Shown piece after piece: positions 35,350-45,134 of a DNA stretch of 64,000 nt (its first letter is position 1; each line of letters starts with the position of its first letter). Made by a program: the position numbers and the translations under genes. A model generated the notes under the pieces. That model saw nothing but the letters and a program-made list of their open reading frames with translations, did no database searches and was not told the DNA's origin. Location of the stretch: contig NZ_MAFQ01000004.1 in NCBI RefSeq assembly GCF_002013895.1, positions 62,001 through 126,000 on the forward strand, read 5' to 3'. Source of the DNA: Mycobacteroides franklinii (GTDB taxonomy: Bacteria; Actinomycetota; Actinomycetes; Mycobacteriales; Mycobacteriaceae).

Positions 35350-35976
35350 GTGACGCCCATGTTCCCGCTGCAGTCGGTACTGCTGCCCGGCGAGCCGCTA
35401 CCGCTGCGCATCTTCGAGCCGCGCTACGTCGCCCTGGTCCGCGACGTGATGGCCGCCGACCACACCTTCGGTGTCGTTCTGATCGCGCGTGGCCGAGAGG
35501 TGGGTGGCGGAGATGTCCGCCATGACGTGGGGACCGCTGCCCGCGTCCTGGACTGCGAGTCGCTGGGCGCCGATCGATTCTCGCTGCGCTGCGAGGGTGC
35601 GCACCGAATCCGGATCACCCGCTGGCTCGACGACGATCCATACCCACGCGCCGAGACAGAATCGTGGCCCGATGAACTCGATGGACGCGTGCTGCCGTTG
35701 AGCGCCCTCAATGAGGTGCAGATACGCATCGAGAACCTGCTCCGACGGGTCGCGACCGCGCAGCAGGTGCGGCTTCCCCGCCGATGGTCGGTAGCCACCG
35801 GCCTGCCCAGCGGTGCCGAAAAACGGCTGTACGCGTTGGCATCTCGCGTACCGATGGGACAGGCCGACCGGTATGCCGTACTGGCGGCGCCGACGCTCGA
35901 GAAGCGGGTCCGTGCGCTGAACGAGGCCGTCGACACCGTCGATGCGATGCTCGACTTCCGGGAGACCGAACGCTAG
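35350..35976 (+). CDS. LON substrate-binding-domain protein
   Basis: A 208-residue protein made of the N-terminal LON domain (PF02190) without the ATPase or protease domains. MFPLQSVLLPGEPLPLRIFEPRYVALVRDV is the typical opening, followed by IARGREVGGGD, and a helical C-terminus (about 130-208). The start is taken as GTG 35350, with GTG 35341 and ATG 35359 as alternatives. Proteins of this kind may bind damaged or unfolded peptides. It sits where Mtb carries other genes between echA19 and Rv3520c, and its link to sterols is only positional. It ends in a four-base tail overlap. Confidence 0.82.
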   Translation: MTPMFPLQSVLLPGEPLPLRIFEPRYVALVRDVMAADHTFGVVLIARGREVGGGDVRHDVGTAARVLDCESLGADRFSLRCEGAHRIRITRWLDDDPYPRAETESWPDELDGRVLPLSALNEVQIRIENLLRRVATAQQVRLPRRWSVATGLPSGAEKRLYALASRVPMGQADRYAVLAAPTLEKRVRALNEAVDTVDAMLDFRETER

Positions 35977-37004
35977 GTCAGCGCCGACAGTTGCTTGACG
36001 TGCTCGACACTGCGGCAACCGACCACCAGCATGGTGACTCCTGCCGCCTCCCACGCCGCGATCTGCTCGCGCACCTCGGTCTCGGTTCCGACGATCGTGG
36101 TGTCGAGCACCAGCTCGTCCGGAATCGCTTCGGCCGCTTTGTCCTTGCGGTTGGTACGGAACAGCTCGGTCACCTCGTCGACCACCTCGCCGTAGCCCAT
36201 CCGCCGATATACCTCGGCGTGGAAGTTCAGCTCGACCGCGCCCATGCCACCGATATACAAAGCGGAGAACGGCTTCAGCTGATCGAGTACCGAACGGCGA
36301 TCCTCGGTGACGATCACCTGCGCGGTGGCGGCGATCTCGAAGTTCTCGCGGGTGCGCCGGGCGCCGGGGCGCGAGAAGCCTTCGTCGAGCCACTCGTTGT
36401 ACATGTCTGCCAGCCGCGGCGCGTAGAACATGGGCAGCCAGCCGTCGGCTATCTCCGCTGTCAACGCCACATTCTTCGGCCCCTCGGCACCGAGAAAGAT
36501 CGGGATGTCAGAACGCAACGGATGCACGATCGACTTGAGGGGCTTACCCAGCCCGGTGGCCTTATCCCCGGTCAGCGGCAGCGGATAGTGCGGACCATCG
36601 CTACGCACCGGCGCCTCACGGGCCAGCACCTGTCTGATGATGTCGATGTACTCACGGGTGCGGGCCAGCGGTTTGGGGAAGGGCTGCCCGTACCAGCCCT
36701 CGACCACCTGCGGTCCGGATACGCCCAGGCCCAGGATGTGGCGGCCGCCGGAAAGATGATCCAGCGTCAGGGCAGCCATGGCGCACGCCGTAGGCGTCCG
36801 CGCGGAAAGCTGAATCACCGAGGTGCCCAACCTGATACGGCTGGTGTCCGAGCCCCACCAGGCCAACGGGGTGTACGCATCCGAGCCCCAGGCCTCGGCG
36901 GTGAAGACGGCGTCGAATCCGCCCTCTTCGGCGGCGGCCACCAACTCACGCGCGTTGTCCGGCGGTGAGGCCGACCAGTACCCCAGCTGCAATCCGAATT
37001 TCAT
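35973..37004 (-). CDS. LLM-class F420-dependent oxidoreductase (Rv3520c-like)
   Basis: A 343-residue TIM-barrel of the luciferase-like monooxygenase class that uses coenzyme F420. Typical stretches are MKFGLQLGYWSASPP, FTAEAWGSDAYTPLAWW, RIRLGTSVIQLSARTP and GRHILGLGVSGPQVVEGWYG. In the cholesterol cluster of Mtb it corresponds to Rv3520c. The reaction is not proved, but reduction or oxidation of a sterol CoA intermediate is likely. The KstR box at 37059-37072 lies upstream. Confidence 0.88.
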   Translation of the reverse strand: MKFGLQLGYWSASPPDNARELVAAAEEGGFDAVFTAEAWGSDAYTPLAWWGSDTSRIRLGTSVIQLSARTPTACAMAALTLDHLSGGRHILGLGVSGPQVVEGWYGQPFPKPLARTREYIDIIRQVLAREAPVRSDGPHYPLPLTGDKATGLGKPLKSIVHPLRSDIPIFLGAEGPKNVALTAEIADGWLPMFYAPRLADMYNEWLDEGFSRPGARRTRENFEIAATAQVIVTEDRRSVLDQLKPFSALYIGGMGAVELNFHAEVYRRMGYGEVVDEVTELFRTNRKDKAAEAIPDELVLDTTIVGTETEVREQIAAWEAAGVTMLVVGCRSVEHVKQLSALT

Positions 37005-37058
37005 GGGTCAGTTCTACCTGACGAGATATGCCGCGACCACCACCCTTGCGAAAAAAAC

Positions 37059-37072
37059 TAGAACTTGTTCTA
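37059..37072. promoter_or_regulatory. KstR box between LLM oxidoreductase and DUF35 genes
   Basis: TAGAACTTGTTCTA is a perfect dyad and fits the KstR consensus at all fixed positions. It is only ten bases before the DUF35 gene start and 55 from the divergent LLM gene. Confidence 0.87.
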
Positions 37073-37081
37073 CTCGGAGGT

Positions 37082-38080
37082 GTGACAGCCAGCCAAAGCA
37101 GCACAACCGAGCTCTCCTCCCCGCTGCCGCTCCTTTCAGCACCCCTCGAACTGTCTTTTGACTACACCCGTTCGGTGGGTCCCACCCTCTCCAAGTTCTT
37201 CACCGCCCTGCGCGATCGGCAGATCGTCGGCACCCGGGGCAGTGACGGCCGGGTCCACGTACCCGCGGCCGAGTACGACCCGGTGACCTACGCGCCACTG
37301 ACGGAGGTGGTGCCGGTGTCGAGTGTGGGCACGGTCCAGTCCTGGTCATGGCAGCCCGAGCCGCTGGAGGGCCAGCCGCTGGCCAAACCGTTCGCCTGGG
37401 CACTGATCAAGCTCGACGGTGCGGACACCGCGCTGCTGCACGCTGTGGATACCGGGGCCGCAGGTTCCGCCGGAATCGAGACCGGCGCCCGCGTGCACGC
37501 GGTGTGGGCCCACGAGACCGTCGGCGCCATCACCGATATCGCCTACTTCGCCCTCGGGGAGACGCCGCAAACCACTGCGGCCCCAGCCCCCGATCAGGAA
37601 CCGGTGACCATGCAGGTGACGCCGATCCGCCTGGAGGTTCAGCACATCACCTCCCCCGAGGAAAGCGCCTACCTGCGCGCACTGGCAGAGGGCAAGCTAC
37701 TCGGCGGACGCACCGGTGCCGGCGGCCGGGTCTACTTCCCGGCGCGCGGCGCGGATCCGCTGACCGGCGAACCCACCTCAGATCTGGTGCAGGTGGCCGA
37801 CAAGGGTGTCGTCACCACCTTCGCGATCATCAACATCCCGTTCCCCGGGCAGCGCATCAAACCGCCCTACGTGGCGGCGTATGTACTGCTCGATGGTGCC
37901 GATATCCCGTTCCTGCACCTGGTCTACGACATCGACCCCGCCGAGGTACGGATGGGCATGCGAGTCGAAGCCGTGTGGAAACCCAAGGAGGAGTGGGGAT
38001 ACGGGATCGACAACATCCAGTACTTCCGCCCGACGGGTGAGCCCGATGCCGACTACGAGACCTACAAGGACCGGGTGTGA
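37082..38080 (+). CDS. DUF35 OB-fold protein, Ltp partner (Rv3521-like)
   Basis: A 332-residue protein with two OB-fold/DUF35 modules (about 25-150 and 165-330), each with the conserved AYVLLDGAD or ALIKLDGAD strand. DUF35 proteins bind to lipid-transfer-protein (Ltp) aldolases and help hold their substrate in retroaldol cleavage of the C17 side chain. The GTG at 37082 follows CGGAGG. The expected cysteine zinc ligands of many DUF35 proteins are not visible. It overlaps the start of the next gene (TGATG). Confidence 0.87.
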   Translation: MTASQSSTTELSSPLPLLSAPLELSFDYTRSVGPTLSKFFTALRDRQIVGTRGSDGRVHVPAAEYDPVTYAPLTEVVPVSSVGTVQSWSWQPEPLEGQPLAKPFAWALIKLDGADTALLHAVDTGAAGSAGIETGARVHAVWAHETVGAITDIAYFALGETPQTTAAPAPDQEPVTMQVTPIRLEVQHITSPEESAYLRALAEGKLLGGRTGAGGRVYFPARGADPLTGEPTSDLVQVADKGVVTTFAIINIPFPGQRIKPPYVAAYVLLDGADIPFLHLVYDIDPAEVRMGMRVEAVWKPKEEWGYGIDNIQYFRPTGEPDADYETYKDRV

Positions 38081-39135
38081 TGACTGAAGTAGCCGTGGTG
38101 GGCTTCGCCCACGCCCCGCACGTAAGGACCACCGAAGGCACCACCAACGGTGTCGAGATGCTGGTGCCCTGCTTCCGGCAGATCTACGCAGAACTCGGAA
38201 TCACCAAGTCGGACATCGGCTTCTGGTGCTCGGGTTCGTCCGACTATCTGGCCGGGCGCGCCTTCTCGTTCATCTCCGCGATCGACTCCATCGGTGCGGT
38301 GCCGCCGATCAACGAGTCCCACGTGGAAATGGACGCGGCGTGGGCACTGTACGAGGCGTACATCAAGATCCTGAGCGGTCAGGTCGAGACCGCACTTGTC
38401 TACGGATTCGGAAAGTCCTCCGCCGGCACTCTCCGCAGAGCCCTTGCCCTGCAGACAGATCCGTACACCGTCGCGCCGCTGTGGCCCGACTCTGTGTCGA
38501 TGGCAGCGCTGCAGGCACGGCTTGGCCTGGACTCGGGCAAGTGGACCAAAGAGCAGATGGCACAGGTCGCCCTGGACGCCTTCGGCCGCGCACAGCGGGT
38601 GGACTCCGAGGCTCCGGCATCGAGTGTGGATGAGCTGCTGGCACGCGACTACTTCGCCGACCCGCTACACAAGCACGATATCGCGCCGATATCCGACGGC
38701 GCCTCGATCATGGTGCTGGCCGCGGGTGATCGCGCCCGTGAACTGCGCGAGAATCCGGCCTGGATCAGCGGTATCGAACATCGCATCGAGACCCCGATCC
38801 TCGGTGCCCGAGACCTGACGGCCTCTCCGTCGACCGCCGCGTCGGCTGCCGCCGCGACCGGCGGCGACACCGGCTCCATCGAAGTGGCGGAATTGTACGC
38901 ACCCTTCAGCCATCAGCAGCTGATCCTCGCCGAGGCCATCGGCCTCAAGGATTCCGCGACTGTCAACCCGTCGGGTGGCGCGCTGGTGGCCAATCCGATG
39001 TTCTCTGCCGGACTGGAACGGATCGGCTTTGCCGCACAACATATCTGGAATGGTTCGGCACAGCGGGTGCTGGCTCACGCGACCAGCGGGCCCGTACTTC
39101 AGCAGAACCTGGTCGCTGTGCTGGAGGGTAAGTAA
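38080..39135 (+). CDS. ltp4: Ltp4, thiolase-like lipid-transfer protein
   Basis: A 351-residue thiolase-fold protein of the SCP-x/Ltp kind. The nucleophile elbow EDVGFWCSGSSDYLAG region is replaced here by FWCSGSSDYL with a cysteine, and the C-terminal NPSGGALVANPMFSAGLERIG is typical. In sterol metabolism such proteins act as aldolases that release a propionyl or acetyl unit from the side chain. Translation is coupled to the DUF35 gene by a TGATG overlap. It is followed by ltp3 with two bases between. Confidence 0.87.
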   Translation: MTEVAVVGFAHAPHVRTTEGTTNGVEMLVPCFRQIYAELGITKSDIGFWCSGSSDYLAGRAFSFISAIDSIGAVPPINESHVEMDAAWALYEAYIKILSGQVETALVYGFGKSSAGTLRRALALQTDPYTVAPLWPDSVSMAALQARLGLDSGKWTKEQMAQVALDAFGRAQRVDSEAPASSVDELLARDYFADPLHKHDIAPISDGASIMVLAAGDRARELRENPAWISGIEHRIETPILGARDLTASPSTAASAAAATGGDTGSIEVAELYAPFSHQQLILAEAIGLKDSATVNPSGGALVANPMFSAGLERIGFAAQHIWNGSAQRVLAHATSGPVLQQNLVAVLEGK

Positions 39136-39137
39136 TC

Positions 39138-40328
<1,191 letters not shown>

Positions 40329-40331
40329 GGC

Positions 40332-40733
40332 ATGAGCCTCGCAGACGAAGCCGGCAAGCGTTCCCGTGCGGCCGTCGAAGCCCGCGATAAGCAGGCATGG
40401 GTGGACAACTTCGCCGAGGACGGCGTGGTGCAGGACCCGGTCGGTCCATCGCCGTTCAATCCCGACGGCAACGGGCATCGCGGCAAGGAGGCCATTGCTG
40501 CCTTCTGGGACAACATCATCGCCCCCACCGAGAAGCTCGATTTCATCTTCGACAACACCTACGACTGCGGTACCCATCAGGCCAATGTCGGGCGAATCAT
40601 CACCACCATGAACGGATATCAGATGACGGCCGAGGGTGTGTTCACCTATGAGGCCAATGAAGAGGGCAAGCTCGTTGTGCTCCGCGCCTATTGGGAGTTC
40701 GACAAGGTCGCCGGGACCGCGAAGAAGGTCTAG
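40332..40733 (+). CDS. SnoaL/ketosteroid-isomerase-like protein
   Basis: A 133-residue NTF2-fold protein. The helix MSLADEAGKRSRAAVEARDKQAWVDNFAEDGVVQDPVG, the strand GHRGKEAIAAFWDNIIAPT and the C-terminal VVLRAYWEFDKV match the SnoaL-like family, to which steroid isomerases belong. An Asp in AEDGVVQDP could act as acid/base. Its place next to ltp3 and ltp4 suggests a role in steroid conversion, but activity is not shown by the sequence. It is the last gene before the terminator. Confidence 0.8.
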   Translation: MSLADEAGKRSRAAVEARDKQAWVDNFAEDGVVQDPVGPSPFNPDGNGHRGKEAIAAFWDNIIAPTEKLDFIFDNTYDCGTHQANVGRIITTMNGYQMTAEGVFTYEANEEGKLVVLRAYWEFDKVAGTAKKV

Positions 40734-40746
40734 CCACACCGAATAC

Positions 40747-40789
40747 ACATAAAGGCCCCCCGCGCTCAAGGCGTCGGGGGCCTTTATGT
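40747..40789. terminator. Bidirectional transcription terminator
   Basis: A perfect 14-base stem, ACATAAAGGCCCCC (40747-40760) with GGGGGCCTTTATGT (40776-40789), closes a 15-base loop between the convergent SnoaL-like and fprA genes. The arms carry A-T pairs at the base, and the downstream T content is modest, so it should work in both directions. Confidence 0.85.
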
Positions 40790-40796
40790 CTTCACG

Positions 40797-42143
40797 CTAA
40801 GAGGCCTGGCGCCCAGCGCTGATCATCTCCTCGCGCGGTACCACTTTGATGCGTTCACGGCCCTGCTCCTCCCCGAGTGCCACTTCATGAGCATCGAGCC
40901 GTTCCCACTCCTCCCAGGTGGTGTAGTCAATCCCGCTTCCCCGCAGATGCGCGAATATCGCATCGGGGTCCGAGATTTCGGCGGGTTGGATACCCGGGAG
41001 GTCTGCGAGCAGGCTCGCGATCGTTTCGGCGGCGTCGGATTTGGTGTGCCCGATCAATCCGACGGGCCCGCGCTTGACCCACCCCGTGACATAGGTGGAC
41101 TCGATCGGGATTCCGTCGATGTCGAGCACCCGGCCCGCGTCATGCGGGACGACCCCGGCGTGGTGGTCGAATGGGAGATCGGCCAGGTGCGAGGAGATAT
41201 AGCCGACCGCACGATAGACGGCCTGCACCGGCCAATCGGTGAATTCGCCTGTTCCCCTGACGGTTCCGTCGCCGATGAGCTCCGTGCGCTCGGTACGCAG
41301 GCCCTCCACGCGGTCGATCCCCAGCACCGCTGCGGGCGACTGGCACAGGTGGATGTGGATACGGTGCGGCGCGCCGGTGGGCTCCTGATCCAGGTACTTC
41401 ATCATGGTGTCGACGACAAGCTTGGTGGCCTTGCTGGAATTGATGGCCTGCTGACTGCCCTCGTCGATCTCGAATCCCTCGGGATGCACGATGACATCCA
41501 CACTCGGCGAGTGCGACAGTTCGCGAAACTCCATGGGGCTGAACTTGATCTGGGCCGGGCCGCGCCGTGCGAAAACGTGCACATCGGTGGCCTGATTGAG
41601 CACTAGCCCCTGGTAGACGTTGGCGGGGATCTCGGTGCTGAGCTGCTCGTCAGCGGGTTTGGCCAGCATGCGCGCGATATCGAGGGCCACGTTCCCGGCG
41701 CCCAACACTGCGACGCTCTTGGCAGTCAGCGGCCAATCCCTCGGAACATCGGGGTGACCGTCGTACCAGGAAACGAAGTCGGCGGCGCCGTAGCTTTCCG
41801 GAAGATCGATACCGGGGATATCGAGCCCGCGATCGGCGCGGGCGCCGGTGGAGAAGATCACCGCATCGTAGAAGCGCCGCAGCTCCGAGAGTTTGATATC
41901 GGTGCCGTAGTGGACGTTCCCGATGAACCGAATCTCGTCACGCGAGAGCACCCGGCGCAATGCCTTGATGATCTCCTTGATGCGCGGATGGTCGGGAGCC
42001 ACGCCATAGCGCACCAGGCCGTACGGGGCGGGCAGCCGGTCGAAGACGTCGACCCGCGCCTGCTCGTGCTCCTTGGTGAGGATGTCGGCGGCATAGATAC
42101 CGGCCGGACCTGCGCCGATGACCGCGACTCGGATCTTCCTCAT
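40797..42143 (-). CDS. fprA: FprA, NADPH-ferredoxin (adrenodoxin-like) reductase
   Basis: A 448-residue FAD enzyme that passes electrons from NADPH to ferredoxins. FAD-binding GAGPAGIYAADIL is at about 10-22, the NADP site VLGAGNVALDIARMLAKP at about 148-165, and FARRGPAQIKFS follows. The C-terminal VTGWVKRGPVGLIGHTKSDAAETI is typical. In Mtb fprA is Rv3106, far from the sterol genes. Here it lies within them and could reduce FdxD. An IdeR-type iron box lies 27 bases upstream. The ATG at 42143 is chosen for the Rossmann motif. Confidence 0.92.
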   Translation of the reverse strand: MRKIRVAVIGAGPAGIYAADILTKEHEQARVDVFDRLPAPYGLVRYGVAPDHPRIKEIIKALRRVLSRDEIRFIGNVHYGTDIKLSELRRFYDAVIFSTGARADRGLDIPGIDLPESYGAADFVSWYDGHPDVPRDWPLTAKSVAVLGAGNVALDIARMLAKPADEQLSTEIPANVYQGLVLNQATDVHVFARRGPAQIKFSPMEFRELSHSPSVDVIVHPEGFEIDEGSQQAINSSKATKLVVDTMMKYLDQEPTGAPHRIHIHLCQSPAAVLGIDRVEGLRTERTELIGDGTVRGTGEFTDWPVQAVYRAVGYISSHLADLPFDHHAGVVPHDAGRVLDIDGIPIESTYVTGWVKRGPVGLIGHTKSDAAETIASLLADLPGIQPAEISDPDAIFAHLRGSGIDYTTWEEWERLDAHEVALGEEQGRERIKVVPREEMISAGRQAS

Positions 42144-42169
42144 GCCATCCCCTTGCGATTTAGAATCTA

Positions 42170-42188
42170 TTAGGTAAGGCAAGCCTAA
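42170..42188. promoter_or_regulatory. IdeR-like iron box upstream of fprA
   Basis: TTAGGTAAGGCAAGCCTAA matches the IdeR consensus TTAGGTTAGGCTAACCTAA at 16 of 19 positions. It lies 27 bases before fprA and 78 bases before the divergent F420-type gene. IdeR represses iron-acquisition genes and activates storage genes according to iron supply. Confidence 0.75.
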
Positions 42189-42265
42189 AAAGGATCCAAG
42201 CAAAAGTGGGACTCACGTCCAGAGATCCCGATCACACCCCGATCGGATCCCAGTAGCCTGATCGC

Positions 42266-42754
42266 GTGGTTATCGCCCTCGTCGTCATCGGTGTCGTCGT
42301 CGCCGTACCGCTCGCGCTGTTCTCACTGGTCGTGGCCGGCATACGGCTCCAGAACCGCCCCATTCTCAATGCCATCCGGCGGTTCAATCGTGCCGTCACC
42401 AACCCGAGGATCATGTCGACCGCCGGAACGGACGCCACCTCCACGGCCGTCATTCGGCACATCGGCAGACGCAGCGGCCACACCTACGAGACCCCTGTCG
42501 AGGCCTTCAGCGCGACCGACGGCACGGTGCTGATCCTGCTGCCCTACGGACAGTCGGCCGATTGGGTGCGCAACGTGACGGCCCAGGGCAGCGCCGAATT
42601 GCTTCGGGCGGGCGAACAGCTCAGGCTGTCCCATCCGCAGGTGGTCCCCACCGCCGAGGTCCGCACACAGCTGCCCGCCAAGGAGCAGCGGATGATGCTG
42701 CTGTTCAACGTCCCCGAATGCCTGCGACTGACACAGGAACCGGAGCGGGCGTAA
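42266..42754 (+). CDS. Membrane-anchored F420-type nitroreductase family protein
   Basis: A 162-residue protein with an N-terminal hydrophobic helix (about 2-24) and a split-barrel domain of the Ddn/DUF385 family (IRHIGRRSGHTYETPVEAF, ILLPYGQSADWVRNV). The family uses F420H2. The membrane anchor may bring it near quinones. The GTG at 42266 is taken as start. It is divergent from fprA, with an IdeR-like box between them. Confidence 0.83.
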   Translation: MVIALVVIGVVVAVPLALFSLVVAGIRLQNRPILNAIRRFNRAVTNPRIMSTAGTDATSTAVIRHIGRRSGHTYETPVEAFSATDGTVLILLPYGQSADWVRNVTAQGSAELLRAGEQLRLSHPQVVPTAEVRTQLPAKEQRMMLLFNVPECLRLTQEPERA

Positions 42755-42759
42755 CGCCG

Positions 42760-43281
42760 CTAGTTGTCCAAACCCGTCAGATAGCGCTTGCCCAGCGCCT
42801 GATACGCGGCCGGCACACCCTTGGTCAGGAACTCCGCCGGGGTTCCCGCGACGGGCCCCTTGACCTTCGCGGGCGAGCCCATGACCAGGACGTCCTCGGG
42901 AATGTGAGTGCCACCGAGCACCAGCGAGCCCGCGGCCACCATGCTGCGCGAGCCGATGGAGGCGCCGTCGAGCACGGTCGCGTGGTTGCCGATCAGGGCG
43001 CCATCGCCCACGGTGCAGCTGTGCACCAGGCACATATGCGCCACCGTGGCTCCCTCACCGATATCGACCGGCATCCCCGGGTCGCTGTGCAGTACCGATC
43101 CGTCCTGAATGTTGGCGCCCGCCCTGATGACAATCGGGGCGTAATCGGCACGGATGACGGTGTTGAACCAGATCGAGGCGCCGGCTTCCACCGTGACATC
43201 TCCGATAAGACAGGCGGTCGGCGCGACGAACGCCTCGGGGTGGACGCTGGGGCTTTTTCCGTCGAGTGAGTACAAAGGCAT
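42760..43281 (-). CDS. Gamma-class carbonic anhydrase-like protein (Rv3525c-like)
   Basis: A 173-residue left-handed beta-helix protein of the gamma-carbonic-anhydrase class. The three zinc histidines are His65 (SVLHSD), His82 (VAHMC) and His87 (LVHSC). Catalytic activity is not assured, because many members are inactive. It is convergent with the Ddn-like gene and divergent from kshA. The KstR box at 43364-43377 may control it as well. Confidence 0.86.
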   Translation of the reverse strand: MPLYSLDGKSPSVHPEAFVAPTACLIGDVTVEAGASIWFNTVIRADYAPIVIRAGANIQDGSVLHSDPGMPVDIGEGATVAHMCLVHSCTVGDGALIGNHATVLDGASIGSRSMVAAGSLVLGGTHIPEDVLVMGSPAKVKGPVAGTPAEFLTKGVPAAYQALGKRYLTGLDN

Positions 43282-43363
43282 CGAAATACCCTAGCGACCC
43301 TTCCCTAAGTGCCTTATTTCCGCTTGTGGCAGGCACATTTCTTGCGCCACCGGGGGGCAAAAC

Positions 43364-43377
43364 TGTAACATGTTCTA
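43364..43377. promoter_or_regulatory. KstR box upstream of kshA
   Basis: TGTAACATGTTCTA fits TnnAACnnGTTnnA and lies 54 bases before kshA and 82 before the divergent carbonic-anhydrase-like gene. It is the last of five exact boxes in the window. Confidence 0.83.
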
Positions 43378-43431
43378 GTTGAAGGTGGTCGCCACAGCGA
43401 CCAGCGTCGAAACACTGGAGGCAGCCCCGCC

Positions 43432-44631
43432 ATGAGCACAGATACCGCAGGAATCGGCGTTCGCGAGATCGACGTCGGCGAGCTCCCCACCCGCTACGCG
43501 CGCGGTTGGCACTGCCTGGGCGTCGCAGAATCTTTCCGGGACGGAGAGCCGCACGCCATCGACGCGTTCGGCACCAAACTGGTCGTATTCGCCGATAGCC
43601 ACGGCGATATCAAGGTGCTGGACGGCTACTGCCGCCACATGGGTGGCGATCTGTCCCAGGGCTCCGTCAAGGGCGACAATGTCGCCTGCCCGTTCCACGA
43701 TTGGCGCTGGGGCGGCGACGGCAAGTGCAAGCTTGTTCCGTACGCCAAGCGCACCCCCAAACTGGCCCGCACCCGCAGCTGGACCACCGATGTGAAAAGC
43801 GGTCTGCTGTTCGTCTGGCATGACGCCGAAGGCAACGGTCCGACGGATGATGTTGAGATTCCAGAGGTTCCGGAATATGCCGATGACGGCTGGACCACCT
43901 GGGACTGGAACACGATCGTCATCGAGGGTTCCAACTGCCGCGAAATCGTGGACAACGTCACCGATATGGCGCACTTCTACTACATCCACTTCGGATTCCC
44001 GACGTACTTCAAGAACGTCTTCGAGGGCCATATCGCCTCGCAGTACCTGCGTACCGTCGGTCGTCCCGATGTGCAGCTGGGCGGTTCCTCGCAGTACACC
44101 GGCGAGCAGATCCTGGATTCGGAGGCCTCGTATTTCGGGCCGTCCTTCATGATCAACTGGCTGCACAACAACTATGGCGGGTACAAGGCCGAATCGATTC
44201 TGATCAACTGCCACTACCCCATTGATCAGAATTCCTTTGTGCTGCAGTACGGCGTCATCGTCCAAAAGCCCGCCGGCATGGACGAGAAGATGACCGGCAA
44301 GCTGTCGCGCGCCATGACCAAGGGTGTCGGGCAAGGCTTCCTGCAGGACGTCGAGATCTGGAAGAACAAGACCCGCATCGACAACCCGCTGCTGGTCGAG
44401 GAGGACGGCGCCGTCTACCAGATGCGCCGTTGGTACTCGCAGTTCTACGTCGACAAGGCCGACGTCACGGCCGAGATGACGGATCGGTTCGAGCTGGAGA
44501 TCGACACCACGAAGGCCAACGAGTTCTGGCACGGTGAGGTCGATGAGAACCTGAAACGCCAAGCGGACGAGAAGGCCTCCGCAGAATCTCAAGCCAAGGC
44601 AGAAGCTCCCGCCGAGGCGACGCAAAGCTAG
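43432..44631 (+). CDS. kshA: KshA, oxygenase component of 3-ketosteroid 9-alpha-hydroxylase
   Basis: A 399-residue Rieske oxygenase. The [2Fe-2S] ligands are Cys67, His69, Cys86 and His89 (CRHMGGD...CPFHDW), and the mononuclear iron site uses His181 and His186 in DMAHFYYIHFGFP, with Asp178 beside it. It hydroxylates C9 of 3-ketosteroids and so opens ring B, with KshB (not in the window) as reductase. The ATG at 43432 is preceded by GGAGG. A KstR box lies upstream. Confidence 0.95.
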   Translation: MSTDTAGIGVREIDVGELPTRYARGWHCLGVAESFRDGEPHAIDAFGTKLVVFADSHGDIKVLDGYCRHMGGDLSQGSVKGDNVACPFHDWRWGGDGKCKLVPYAKRTPKLARTRSWTTDVKSGLLFVWHDAEGNGPTDDVEIPEVPEYADDGWTTWDWNTIVIEGSNCREIVDNVTDMAHFYYIHFGFPTYFKNVFEGHIASQYLRTVGRPDVQLGGSSQYTGEQILDSEASYFGPSFMINWLHNNYGGYKAESILINCHYPIDQNSFVLQYGVIVQKPAGMDEKMTGKLSRAMTKGVGQGFLQDVEIWKNKTRIDNPLLVEEDGAVYQMRRWYSQFYVDKADVTAEMTDRFELEIDTTKANEFWHGEVDENLKRQADEKASAESQAKAEAPAEATQS

Positions 44632-44635
44632 TGCT

Positions 44636-45133
44636 ATGAGCGAAGTTTCAGCAGGGTCTTCCTTGACTGAGAAAAATACCAGCCCGCCTTCGGTGGAGGA
44701 GCTGGCTCAGTCGATGCTGGCTTTGCATGGCGCCCATGGGGAAGACGAGGCTCACGATTCCGCTGGATCGGGCAGGCCGAACGGCCAGTGGTCGAAGGCT
44801 CCCGCATTCGAAAACAATCCGGAGCAGGCCGCACTCCTGCACGAGGCCACCGAGAGCGACAAGCAGCGGTATCTGACCTCCGGCCTGCAAGAGGTCGACT
44901 GCCGGTTCTGCCACGGGTCGGTGATGGTCAAGAAACTCAGCCTCAATCACACTGCTGTGCAATGGAATACCGCGGCGGCCGGGCGATGCGCCTTCTTCGC
45001 ACAAATGCGTGAGGAGGGCACCAACACGGCCCGGGTGCGCGGATGCCCGCGTCTTTCCGACAGCATCGCGCATGCCGTCGCCGAGGGCTGCCTCGATCAG
45101 ATCTGCACGGCCGCTCCCCCCGGAGACGGCTGA
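44636..45133 (+). CDS. Small Cys-containing protein (Rv3527-like)
   Basis: A 165-residue hypothetical protein, four bases after kshA, in the place of Mtb Rv3527. A C-terminal region holds paired cysteines (DCRFCHGS, GRCAFF, RGCPRL, EGCLDQIC), which might bind zinc or a cluster. The N-terminal half is low in complexity (Ser/Glu/Ala). Its co-transcription with kshA is probable. The function is unknown. Confidence 0.75.
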   Translation: MSEVSAGSSLTEKNTSPPSVEELAQSMLALHGAHGEDEAHDSAGSGRPNGQWSKAPAFENNPEQAALLHEATESDKQRYLTSGLQEVDCRFCHGSVMVKKLSLNHTAVQWNTAAAGRCAFFAQMREEGTNTARVRGCPRLSDSIAHAVAEGCLDQICTAAPPGDG

Positions 45134-45134
45134 C

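Noticed and set aside
40332..40733. Naming the SnoaL-like gene as a true steroid delta-isomerase
   Set aside because: The fold fits, but the catalytic tyrosine/aspartate pattern of classical ketosteroid isomerases could not be shown without alignment, so a family-level call is kept.
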